Below, in pieces: positions 44,511 through 55,330 of a stretch of 64,000 nt of DNA (position 1 is the stretch's first letter; each line of letters starts with the position of its first letter). This DNA is from Myripristis murdjan. Taxonomy: Eukaryota; Chordata; Actinopteri; Holocentriformes; Holocentridae. A program made the translations under genes and the position numbers. The notes under the pieces were generated by a model that worked only from the letters and a program-made list of their open reading frames with translations, did not search any database and had not been told where the DNA came from. Location: contig NC_043983.1 in NCBI RefSeq assembly GCF_902150065.1, positions 9,346,821-9,410,820 on the forward strand, read 5' to 3'.

Positions 44511-47500
44511 AGTCACAGGGCTCCACTCATGTATGTATCATTTTGTGTCTACAGTTACACTGATACATGGAGCTGATTTGGACAGACAAACCAAAAGACT
44601 ACAGTATACACACTATGTAATAGGTGGAAGAATAGCTCAGTTGTTTAATATGTCAGGACATAATGGACAGTTGCATTTTGGAATCACCACACACTTGGTT
44701 GAGTTGTTTTCTTTGCTGTTGACTCAAAATTGAAGCTTTGTTAACTGCTGACTTTGGACAATATGTTCTCATACCCTGTAATTAAGCTTGAAGGTTCTAT
44801 TATTATGTTATAATAAAGGTAACTGATTCACAGCGTTTAAGGTAGGCATATGTGACGTCCTCAAACAACAAGGTCAAAGTCCAGTAAATGTTATTCCAAC
44901 AGACCTGTGTTCTGTGGTAGAGCGTTACAACATCAAAAGTCACACAAGATTAAAAAACAATTTTCATTTAACAGAGCTGAGCTACAAAAACTCTTGTTTG
45001 CAAAATGGATTTGGTGTCCTCTGTCTTTGGATCCATTGCTCACTGGGTGGACATCCAGAGTCTGCTCCTCTTCACTGTGCTCTTCCTCCTCATAGCAGAT
45101 TATCTCAAGACCCGTCGGCCCAGCAGCTTCCCTCCTGGACCCTGGGCATTGCCATTTGTGGGGAACATATTTACTGTGGACTTCAACAGGGCCCACAAGA
45201 CTCTGACTCAGGTACAACATCACAGGCTGGATGTAAAGTTATCAAATTGTGTCACAGCTGTTGACTGTTGATTGATTGATGTGACACATGATTTTGTTAA
45301 TTAACCATCCAATCCCTCTTATATATGTTAACATAGATCTATCTTAGACAGATAATGCATCTTAGACCACCTCTTGATAATCTTTTTCTTTTTCCTGGCT
45401 GTACCATGTATACCTGAAGCTACTTTAACCATGAACTTTTGTTTCCTCTCCATTCACATGCCCACATCTTCAACAGGTGAGACTCATGCTGTTGCTCTTG
45501 TCTCACACCTCTTTACAGTTAGCAGAGACATATGGAGATGTGTACAGCCTGAGAATGGGACAGACATGGATGGTGGTGTTGAATGGTTTCCAGATCGTGA
45601 AGGAGGCTCTGGTAACGCAGGGAGACAGCCTGGCAGACCGCCCAATACTTCCTTTTCAGGTGGATATGTTCCTCAACCTGGGTGAGACAGGCTTATCATA
45701 TTGTAGCTGTTGCGGTTGTTTAACACTGAATATACAATCTATAGGAATACTGAGGGCCCTGCTTTAGGGCCCTCACCTAACAGAACCACAATGTAGTAGT
45801 GTGATATCCACTGATAGTTAATGTGACATTTGGGAGGGAGAATCATGATTCCCACAAGAACTTTGATGTATAAAGGGAGGTGAGTGGAGGAGGTTATGTT
45901 TTTTTTTTTTTTATGGCTATTTAGGTTGTCAAAAAGACACATCAAGTACTTGACACATAAACTTGGGTAATAATTATTATTATAACCATTTTCCGGGTGT
46001 TTAAATTGCTGGGTTAAACAGACCCCAGTTGATTAAATATATTAGTAAATGTGACGGTAGCAGGGGGCATTTTCAATTTTCAAAACCTTCCAAGTAACCT
46101 TTATTGACTCAGTACCTTAAAGTTGTCCATGAATTGCAAAATTATTTTTCAGTTTGGCTTAAAACAATGAATGATAAAACAAAATGAATTTTACATAAAA
46201 TAATATCCCCACAGTAAAGCACAACCTGTTCCACATACACCCTTTTCAGACGACATCATTTGCAAACTTTGTCAAGTTAAATTATATGAAAGGATAAAAG
46301 ATACATTTATTCTGTAAAAAATACTATACTATGTTTTCTGTCCGAATGCAACTGAACGATCAAAGCAACAGTCAGCAGAGACAGAATACTGATCATTGGC
46401 CAATCATCAGACGCATCATTAAAGGTATAGGCCATCACAATAATATACATATATCAATTAAAATATAAGACAACATGGTACATGACAAAAAATAGTATAA
46501 AAAAACAAGTTTAAAAAAAAAATGGCATGGAATCTTGGTGGTCTTAATCATCTTCTTGAAAAATACAGAAAACAAAGTTATCTAAACCAGAGCAGTAATG
46601 AACAGCATACACATCAATAAAGGTAAACCATTATGATTATGTCAAAAATGTAAGCCCTGCTGACAGGCATTTCCATCGGTCTGTTCAGTACTTTATATCA
46701 AAACAAAGTATCCCAAAATACATTGAGCCAATTACCATGGAATTTGGATGACATGTTCATAGTCCTTAGAAAATGAAGCTTGTTAACTCTGGTGACATCA
46801 TGTCTTTTCCTGAGGCACCACCCTCAGACAAATGTCAAGTCTGCTTACAAGATACCTCTAAATCTAATCAGTGGATTGCCATGATATTTGGTAAGTGCAT
46901 TCACACTCTCCAAAGTAAGATTCCTGTTGATTCTGATGAAACTACAACCTTTCCTGTAGCACCATCCTGAGGCCAAGGTTTCTTGGTTTCTCATAATGTT
47001 TTGGGCAGACTGCCGTTAAATCTGGAGAGTGCACTCATTCTCCCCAGACAATGAACCATTTCAACTTTGGTGAGCTCATAACTCTGGTGATGCTTTAGTG
47101 ACACCCTCAGGCACAAATTTATGAAACCCTTTCTCTCAATCCTACTCTCTCTTTCTTTGTAAATGACATTAGGGCTAAACTGATCCCTTCTTTTACTCCC
47201 TTGTACACACTTATCCAACTTGTACATCAGTCTCCAACAGTGTTTCTCTCAAAAATTTTGAGCCAATTTCTAAGCTGCCACTTATCTCAAACATTTTGGA
47301 GAAACCTTTTGCCAAACATCTCACTGAAACAGCTCTTCTCAGAGTCTCCATTGCCATAATGATGTCTTCTGATGTGGGTGAATGCTCTGTTTTAGTGCCA
47401 CTGGATCTTCGCACAGTTATTGGTCCTGTAAATCACATAATCCTGATTGAACGGCTTCAGCATTGGGTAGGTGTGTCTGGGAGCACCCTAGAGTGCTTTT

Positions 47501-48440
47501 TTCCCCTATGTTTCAGTTTTTTTTCTGTGTCCCTTGGCCCCTACATGTCTGAAACTGTGGTGTGCCCCATGGCTCAGTCATGGGTTCTAGATTATTTGCT
47601 TTGCATATGGCAACCTTAGGTCATATCATAGGCAAGTTTAAAGGTAATTCCTATCCCTGTTATGCTGACGACATTCAGCTGTATGTTTCATTCAAGCCTG
47701 ATAAATCCAACAAACTGTCTGTCTTGCACAACTGTCTGATTGTCATTTTGGATTGGATGTCTAACAACCTTTTACAGCCAAACACAGACAAGACTGAAGG
47801 ACTCATTGTTGCTTCAGACAGTACAACTCTCAAGGCGTCAGTGTATTGAATCTCTTTCGTCAGCTGTACAGTCTAATCTTAAGGCTCATTTATGCTCAAC
47901 GTTAAATGCGGATACGGATACGGACGGAGCCTTCTGTCTGTGCTCCGCGTTCATTTCGTCCAATTTCTGCACGTTTCCATAAAGCTTATGGATATGGGCC
48001 AAACGGAGCAGTACCACGAGAAACCGTGGGGGCAGTGTTGCTGTCACTACCCGATATGCAGTGTTGGGCAAGCTACTTGTAAAATGTAGTGAGCTAAGCT
48101 ACCAGTTACTGTACATTAAATGAAGGTCCACTACACTGAAGCTCCCCACCAGAGAAATGTAGCAAGCTAAGCTACAATACAATAACAACATGGAGCTGAA
48201 CTACATCAAAGCTACTTTTTTTTTTTTTTTTTAACATTGAATTAACTTCATTTCAAGTCATTGCTCTTAGTGATCAATAAAACTGTCAGTCAAAAAAAAT
48301 GTCAAATTCAATAGCTGATGAAACTGAGCTCTCTCTGCTTTTAGTGCTACAAACCCTGGCAACAAATACACATAACATGCCTCACATAATGACACAAAGC
48401 AGGTGGTGTGGATATACTAATGTGGGGGAAAGTGTACATA

Positions 48441-50069
48441 CAGTACAGGCCAAAAGTTTGGACACACCTTCTCATTCAATGTGTTTTCTTTATTTTCATT
48501 ACTATTTACAGTGTAGATTCTCACTGAAGGAATCAAAACTATGAATGAACACGTGGAGTTATGTACTTAATAAAAAAAAAAAGGTGAAATAACTGAAAAC
48601 ATGTTTTATATTCTAGTTTCTTCAAAATAGCCACCCTTTGCTCTGATTACTGCTTTGCACACTCTTGGCATTCTCTCAATGAGCTTCAAGAGGTAGTCAC
48701 CTGAAATGGTTTTCACTTCACAGGTGTGCCTTATCAGGGTTAATTAGTGGAATTTCTTGCTTTATCAATGGGGTTGGGACCATCAGTTGTGTTGTGCAGA
48801 AGTCAGGTTACTACACAGCCGACAGCCCTATTGGACAACTGTTAAAATTCATATTATGGCAAGAACCAATCAGCTAACTAAAGAAAAATGAGTAGCCATC
48901 ATTACTTTAAGAAATGAAGGTCAGTCAGTCCGGAAAATTGCAAAAACTTTAAATGTGTCCCCAAGTGGAGTCGCAAAAACCATCAAGCGCTACAACGAAA
49001 CTGGCACACATGAGGACCGACCCAGGAAAGGAAGACCAAGAGTCACCTCTGCTTCTGAGGACAAGTTCATCCGAGTCACCAGCCTCAGAAATCGCAAGTT
49101 AACAGCAGCTCAGATCAGAGACCAGATAAATGCCACACAGAGTTCTAGCAGCAGACCCATCTCTAGAACAACTGTTAAGAGGAGACTGCGCGAATCAGGC
49201 CTTCATGATCAAATAGCTGCTAGGAAACCACTGCTAAGGAGAGGCAACAAGCAGAAGAGATTTGTTTGGGCCAAGAAACACAAGGAATGGACATTAGACT
49301 AGTGGAAATCTGTGCTTTGGTCTGATGAGTCCAAATTTGAGATCTTTGGTTCCAACCGCCGTGTCTTTGTGAGACGCAGAAAAGGTGAACGGATGGATTC
49401 CACATGCCTGGTTCCCACTGTGAAGCATGGAGGAGGAGGTGTGATGGTGTGGGGGTGTTTTGCTGGTGACACTGTTGGGGATTTATTCAAAATTGAAGGC
49501 ACACTGAACCAGCATGGCTACCACAGCATCCTGCAGCGACATGCCATCCCATCCGGTTTGCGTTTAGTTGGACGATCGTTTATTTTTCAACAGGACAATG
49601 ACCCCAAACACACCTCCAGGCTGTGTAAGGGCTATTTGACCCAGAAGGAGAGTGATGGAGTGCTGCGGCAGATGACCTGGCCTCCACAGTCACCGGACCT
49701 GAACCCAATCGAGATGGTTTGGGGTGAGCTGGACCGCAGAGTGAAGGCAAAGGGGCCAACAATTGCTAAACACCTCTGGGAACTCCTTCAAGACTGTTGG
49801 AAAACCATTTCAGGTGACTACCTCTTGAAGCTCATCCAGAGAATGCCAAGAGTGTGCAAAGCAGTAATCAGAGCAAAGGGTGGCTATTTTGAAGAAACTA
49901 GAATATAAAACATGTTTTCAGTTATTTCACCTTTTTTTGTTAAGTACATAACTCCACGTGTTCATTCATAGTTTTGATGCCTTCAGTTAGAATTTACAAT
50001 GTAAATAGTAATGAAAATAAAGAAAACACATTGAATGAGAAGGTGTGTCCAAACTTTTGGCCTGTACTG
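48441..50069 (+). mobile_element. DD38E Tc1/mariner transposon, second copy
   Basis: Ends CAGTACAGGCCAAAAGTTTG and its mirror ...CAAACTTTTGGCCTGTACTG are flanked by TA (48439-48440, 50070-50071). The empty site exists in the related hAT remnant at 32029. Length 1629 bp against 1617 bp for the copy at 11411. The outer bases of the ends differ from that copy, so they may be separate subfamilies. Confidence 0.9.
48856..49908 (+). pseudogene. DD38E transposase with two premature stops but intact catalytic triad
   Basis: From ATG 48856 the frame is MARTNQLTKEK followed by TGA at 48889-48891 (CGA in the sister copy), and TAG at 49300-49302 replaces CAG after EWTLD. Otherwise the frame runs to the stop at 49906-49908. 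VLWSDESKFEIFG, FQQDNDPKHTS and [11 protein letters not shown] keep all three acidic residues at 38 spacing. The damage is the reverse of the copy at 11825, which is open but lost the first Asp. Confidence 0.88.
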
Positions 50070-50075
50070 TATATG

Positions 50076-50115
<40 letters not shown>

Positions 50116-50283
50116 TGTATGTATGTGTGCACACCTGTGTTTGCATGTCTGCTAAAATTAGGGCCCATTTGGAGGACAAAGTGTAAATGACCTTAAAACT
50201 CAATAAGTTGATTCAAACCACAGGAGCAAAAGAAAAAACCCTGCTACCAACAGTAACAGTTTGGCAAAAAAAAATGGCATGTG

Positions 50284-50351
<68 letters not shown>

Positions 50352-50760
50352 TGTCTTACAACATCGTCATCTTCCTTCTCCTCTGTCATCGTCATCACCT
50401 GCAGCAGACAGTTAGCACAGGTATGTGACGTCACAAAGAAGACCATCTGTCGGCTACACTTGCAGGTCCGTGAGCGGCGGTGACGTCACCTGCTGCTCCC
50501 GGTTAGATGTCAAACCGCAGCAAAAGTTCCACTGTGTTTAAGGTTGAGAAATGCCTGGGAAAATGTAGCTTCTGTGGACACTACTTTGCCAATTGATCAG
50601 TAAAAAAGTTTCGCTATTAAAAAGCTGTTTGATTTAGAAAACAGCGACGTTATGGACACGCTACTGAGAAATGAAGTTAAACTTGTACCGTCACTACTTG
50701 TAACGCCGCTACTGCCCAACACTGCCGATATGTAGCTCTAGTGAGACACAAGAAATAAGA

Positions 50761-50895
50761 ATGGCGGAACTTTTTGAGGAAAGGCTGTGTGAGTTGGTTA
50801 GAAACTATAAACATCTCTATTATGCTACTTCTCCTGGACACTGGAATAAACAAATGATACAGAACAGCTGGGAGGAGATTGGAAGGGAATTAAAT
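50761..50895 (+). pseudogene. MADF-domain exon of a Harbinger-like element
   Basis: ATG GCG GAA CTT..., 45 codons, encodes FEERLCELVRNYKHLYY followed by SWEEIGREL, the first half of a MADF (Myb/SANT-like) DNA-binding domain. It ends at AAT before a GTGAGT donor. In PIF/Harbinger elements a separate Myb-like protein brings the nuclease to the ends. No continuation exon was found nearby. A captured host MADF gene exon is an alternative. Confidence 0.55.
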
Positions 50896-51544
50896 GTGAG
50901 TTTGATGTTGTCATAAAGTTTTGACTCTGGGCTGCCCCCTGGTGGATATATTGGTTAACATCCATGCCAACATAAAGGACACATGGAAGTATGTGGGCTG
51001 TGACGGTAACATCGTTTGAAACGGACATATACATTTTCGTACGTAAAGGGATCTATTAAATTGTTGGCCAGTACATGAGGAAACATTTCAAAACTCAGAT
51101 CTTTTGTTTCACAACATGAGTTAGAGATGATTATTTACACCTTTTGTCATCCCAACTACTGTAATTCCCTTTTCACCTGCCTCAGTGAGTCATCAGTGGG
51201 CTGTCTTCAGATGATGCCGCTGCAAGGCTGTTGACAAAGTCCAGATGAGTCACATCACACACATTTTATGTTTGTCCATTTGGCTTCCTATCAAGTTTAG
51301 GATTCATTTTAAGATATCCTTGTTATCACATAAAAAGCCCTGCAGTCAGGCACCTGCCTGCTCCATCCTGATATCACTAGTAGGTCACTTAGGTCTTGTG
51401 ACCAGGGCTTACTGGTTGTCCCTCACTCATGACTAAAAACAAAAGATGACTGTGCATTTGACGTTGTGGTGCCAACAATGTGGGACACCCCTCCTTCAGA
51501 GACACAATCTGCTGTCTCTGTTGAAGCTTTTAAAAATAATAATA

Positions 51545-51578
<34 letters not shown>

Positions 51579-52481
51579 CACTTATTCAAACAGGCTTTTC
51601 TATTGCCTCAAAGTGTCAGGTTTGTAATTGTATGTGTTTTGAGTTTTTATTTTACTCTTGTGAAGCACTTGGTGACATTTGCTCAGTGAAAGGTTGTATA
51701 CAAAAAAAAGTTTTTATTGACTTACTTACCTACTACTTGCATTCTCCTGACATGCCCCAAGCCAGTGGTGCACCTCAATCATCGACCTGATAACAAACCA
51801 TAGCTACCAAAAAGCCAATTTATGCTGTTGCTGTGATGGATCAGGTGTGTTCAAACAGAAAACAAGAGTATAAATGAGTGTGTTTTCCTTTCATATAACG
51901 TAAACTGTCATAGATCCCAAGCTGGGATCGAAATGTAAGAATAAAACATATTATGCAGACTTTCCTCCATAACTTTGTTTCTGCCTCAATACAGCACCCA
52001 CTAAGGGATGTGCATACATTACACTTATCCTATAAGCTTTTATGTACTTTCAACAAGTTTGTTCAATCCCTGTATGTTTCCCATTAGGTTTAATTTTCAG
52101 TAATGGACATTTATGGAAGCAGCAAAGGCGCTTTTCACTTTCGACCCTCAAATACTTTGGAGTTGGCAGGAAATCCCTGGAACTTGCCATTCTGGATGAA
52201 TTTACATATTCTGGTAAAAGCATCGCTGACTTGAAAGGTAAATAAAGGGGATAAACAGTTACACATTTAATAATTAACAGATAGACCATTTACATAAAAT
52301 TGTTTGTTTTACCTGTCCAGGCAAACCCTTTAACCCCCACTTAATCATCAACAATGCTGTGTCCAACATGATCTGCTCCCTTATTGTTGGTCATCGCTTT
52401 GAGTATGAGGACGAGAGGTTCATAAAACTCATTAAGAGATTTGACAGCGCTCTTCAGAGTGCAACTTCTATTTGGGCACAG

Positions 52482-52483
52482 GC
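52482..52483 (+). other. GC splice donor of intron 4, copy 3
   Basis: Exon 4 ends GGGCACAG at 52481 and is followed by GCAAGTAAAA, the same non-canonical donor as in the two open copies, although this copy is broken in the next exon. Confidence 0.8.
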
Positions 52484-52943
52484 AAGTAAAATACATTTTA
52501 ACCAGCTCAAGATGACTGGACAGTATTACACATTTCGAAAATGTGCAAGATGCATGAAACGGGATTTATAGATGGGTAGACCAACACCACCAATAGTCAA
52601 TGACAGTTCAGGTTACCACAAATAAATGAGAAACTCTTTGATCCTTTTTTTGCTGAAATTTCTCATCATCATGTTTTTAATACCTAATTTTGTAGCTCTA
52701 CAACGCCTTCCCTTTGCTGATGAAACGTTTGCCAGGGCCACATCAGACACTCCAGCAGTTTTGGAGTGAAGGACATGATACGATCTGAGATTAAACAACA
52801 CAAAAAGGACTGGAACCCTGCAGAGCCGAGAGACTACATCGACTGCTATCTGATGGAGATTCAAATGGTGAGTGATAACAGAAAGCTTCAGTTACTGTCT
52901 CAATGTGAAATTAAACTTTTTATGCAGCATGAGTGAAAATAAA

Positions 52944-53180
52944 TGTCAGGGTCCATGCCGGGCCGGATGGTCTGCACTGGGGTTTCTCCCTGTCCCAGCT
53001 CTGGTCTGCTGCCTTCTCATCAAGCACACCTCCTCATCAGCCTGATCTGCCGCACCTAGGTATACACCTGACGCTCCTCACCTCATCAGCTCCGCTATAT
53101 AAGTTCCAGCCCCACTTCCATTCATTGCCAGATTGTTTCCCTGTGTTACCTCTCCAGCTTCTCGGTTCCGAAACGTAGTA
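52944..53180 (+). mobile_element. LTR fragment of a Gypsy-like retroelement
   Basis: It begins TGTCAGGGTCCATGCC right where intron 5 of copy 3 departs from that of copy 2. It has a TATA box (GCTATATAAGTTCC near 53093) followed by a CCATTCATTGCCAGATTGT stretch, as in fish Gypsy LTRs. It is on the plus strand, opposite to the neighbouring internal region, so it probably belongs to a different insertion. Broken fossil. Confidence 0.5.
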
Positions 53181-54081
53181 AGAATCCTCTGGATGGCTAG
53201 TTAACTAACTATAACTTAAACTAGCCTGGCTCGCAGTGGCAACAACAAAACTACAATGGGTCAACTCTGCCATGGCGACCAACACTTTATTCGGCACCAA
53301 AACCACTGTGTACACGGAAAAAAACATAAAATAAACAGTCTTGAGAGACTTAAGGCACTGTGTAACTTAACTCTTACTGTGGCTGCGGCTTCCTAAATCA
53401 CACACCTCCATTCCCCTCGGATGCACACACACTGACTGACCAGCACCCCATGCTGACACATCACACAAAACAGGTTGCACATACAAAATAAGAGCCTGGC
53501 TCATAACACTACCCCCACTCTGGATAATGATTACACCCTTAACATCACTCCAGCAATGTCACATACATTAATGAAGGAAATCACAGAACATTTTATATAG
53601 ACCATTTTCACCATAGTCCCTGGATGGGTCCCGCCCAAATGGAAGGCAAGTAGAGACAGAAGGGCAATGTCTATAAAGTGTTCATGAATGCAGACTCAAC
53701 TTACTCTCCAACATTTGATTCTGCAATAGAAATATTAGTGTTAGACATTTGAAACAAGTTAAATCCTCATGTTTTTTTTCCCTGTTTACTCCCATAATCA
53801 CAATACATGTATATGGAGGGTGTTGGAATGGTAAAATGCAGCCACAGTGCTTACCATTACTCATTACCCAATATCGCATCAGCATCAAGACAAGGCCTGT
53901 GTATTTATCAGTGTACTTACAAACCTAAACAGTGTTAAGTCATAACTTACAACAATATAACAATAAACAATACAACTCTGAACTTTTTTTTTTTCTTAAC
54001 TGAACAGGATAGCGATCCGCCCACACCCTGGTTCAGTTTCCCTTTTTTATTTTCTCTCTGAGAAGGGCAGCGATCCACCTA

Positions 54082-55330
54082 CACTATATTACCAAAAGTA
54101 TTCGCTCACCTGCCTTTACTCATACTATGAACTGAAGTGCCATCCCATTCCTAACCCATAGAGTTCAATATGATGTCGGTCCACCTTTTGCAGCTATTAC
54201 AGCTTCAACTCTTCTGGGAAGACTGTCCACAAGGTTGAGGAGAGTGTTTATAGGAATTTTTGACCATTCTTCCAAAAGCGCATTGGTGGGTCACACACTG
54301 ATGTTGGTCGAGAAGGCCTGGCTCTCAGTCTCCACTCTAATTCATCCCAAAGGTGTTCTATCGGGTTCAGGTCAGGACTCTGTGCAGGCCAGTCAAGTTC
54401 ATCCACACCAGAGTCTGTCATCCATGTCTTTATGGACCTTGCTTTGTGCACTGGTGCACAGTCATGTTGGAAGAGGAAGGGGCCCGCTCCAAACTGTTCC
54501 CACAAGGTTGGGAGCATGGAATTGTCCAAAATGTTTTGGTATCCTGAAGCATTCAAAGTTCCTTTCACTGGAACTAAGGGGCCAAGCCCAGCTCCTGAAA
54601 AACAACCCCACACCATAATTCCTCCTCCACCAAATTTCACAGTCGGCACAATGCAGTCTGAAATGTACCGTTCTCCTGGAAACCTCCAAACCCAGACTCG
54701 TCCATCAGATTGCCAGATGGAAAAGCGTGATTCATCACTCCAGAGAACGCGTCTCCACTGCTCTAGAGGCCAGTGGCGGCGTGCTTTACACCATTGCATC
54801 CGACGCTTTGCATTGCACTTGGTGATGTGTGGCTTGGCTGCAGCTGCTCGGCCATGGAAACCCATTCCATGAAGCTCTCTGCGTACTGTACTTGGGCTAA
54901 TCTGAAGGTCACATGAAGTTTGTAGCTCTGTAGCAATTGACTGTGCAGAAAGTCGGCGACCTCTTTGCACTATGCGCTTCAGCATCCGCTGACCCCTCTC
55001 CGTCACTTTACGTGGCCTACCACTTCGTGGCTGAGTTGCTGTTGTTCCCAAACGCTTCCATTTTGTTATAATAGAGCTGACAGTTGACTGTGGAATATTT
55101 AGGAGCGAGGAAATTTCACGACTGGATTTGTTGCACAGGTGGCATCCTATGACAGTTCCACGCTGGAATTCACTGAGCTCCTGAGAGCGGCCCATTCTTT
55201 CACAAATGTCTTGTTTCACAGTCTGCATGCCTGAGTGCTTGATTTTATACACCTGTGGCCAGGCCAAGTGATTAGGACACCTGATTCTGATCATTTGAAT
55301 GGGTGAGCGAATACTTTTGGTAATATCGTG
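54082..55330 (-). mobile_element. Tc1-type (DD34E) transposon, sister of 37532-38781
   Basis: It has the same inverted ends, CACTATATTACCAAAAG, with one base changed at the right end (ATATCGTG), flanked by TA (54080-54081 and 55331-55332). It is one base shorter than the sister copy and lies in the 3' part of the Gypsy fossil. Confidence 0.92.
54165..55294 (-). pseudogene. Tc1-type DD34E transposase with a single-base deletion near the C-terminus
   Basis: Minus strand from 55294; nearly identical to the 376-aa protein at 37568. [15 protein letters not shown] and NPIEHLW are all intact. After TSVCD (residue 335) one base is missing (GACCCACC against GACCTCACC, near 54287), so the last about 40 residues are replaced and the frame ends at 54248. 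Substitutions seen: R15Q, L205F, L217P, E294D, R321W. The DDE core is whole, so only the C-terminal tail is lost. Confidence 0.87.

Larger units (their letters stand above)
48059..50724. mobile_element. non-autonomous hAT element with perfect 8-bp target duplication
   Basis: It starts CAGTGTTGGGCAAGC and ends ...CTGCCCAACACTG, flanked by ccgatatg at 48051-48058 and 50725-50732. It includes GT/GA microsatellites (50079-50114, 50285-50320, 50324-50351) and the whole DD38E transposon; without that it is about 1.04 kb. No transposase. The 8-bp duplication is diagnostic of hAT. Confidence 0.9.
47875..51060. mobile_element. Harbinger-like non-autonomous element with a MADF exon, containing hAT and DD38E insertions
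   Basis: It lies exactly between the two L2 halves. The left edge AAGGCTCATTTATGCTCAACG with CGGATACGGATACGGACGGA and the right edge near ACGGACATATACATTTTCGT suggest inverted ends. A MADF-type exon at 50761-50895 is the kind of accessory protein found in PIF/Harbinger elements. The nuclease is missing. Ends are approximate. Confidence 0.5.
47250..51600 (+). mobile_element. L2-type LINE fragment, split by nested insertions, in intron 2 of copy 3
   Basis: The left part (to about 47870) shows ETALLRVSIAIMMSSDVGECSV, GPVNHIILIERLQHWVGVSG and PCYADDIQLYVSFKPD (YADD intact), then DWMSNNLLQPNTDKTEGLIVASD. The right part (51075-51600) carries the HWLP-like C-terminal region and a long A run at about 51548-51574. 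Between them is a 3.2-kb nest. Same ancestral insertion as in copies 1 and 2. Confidence 0.78.
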
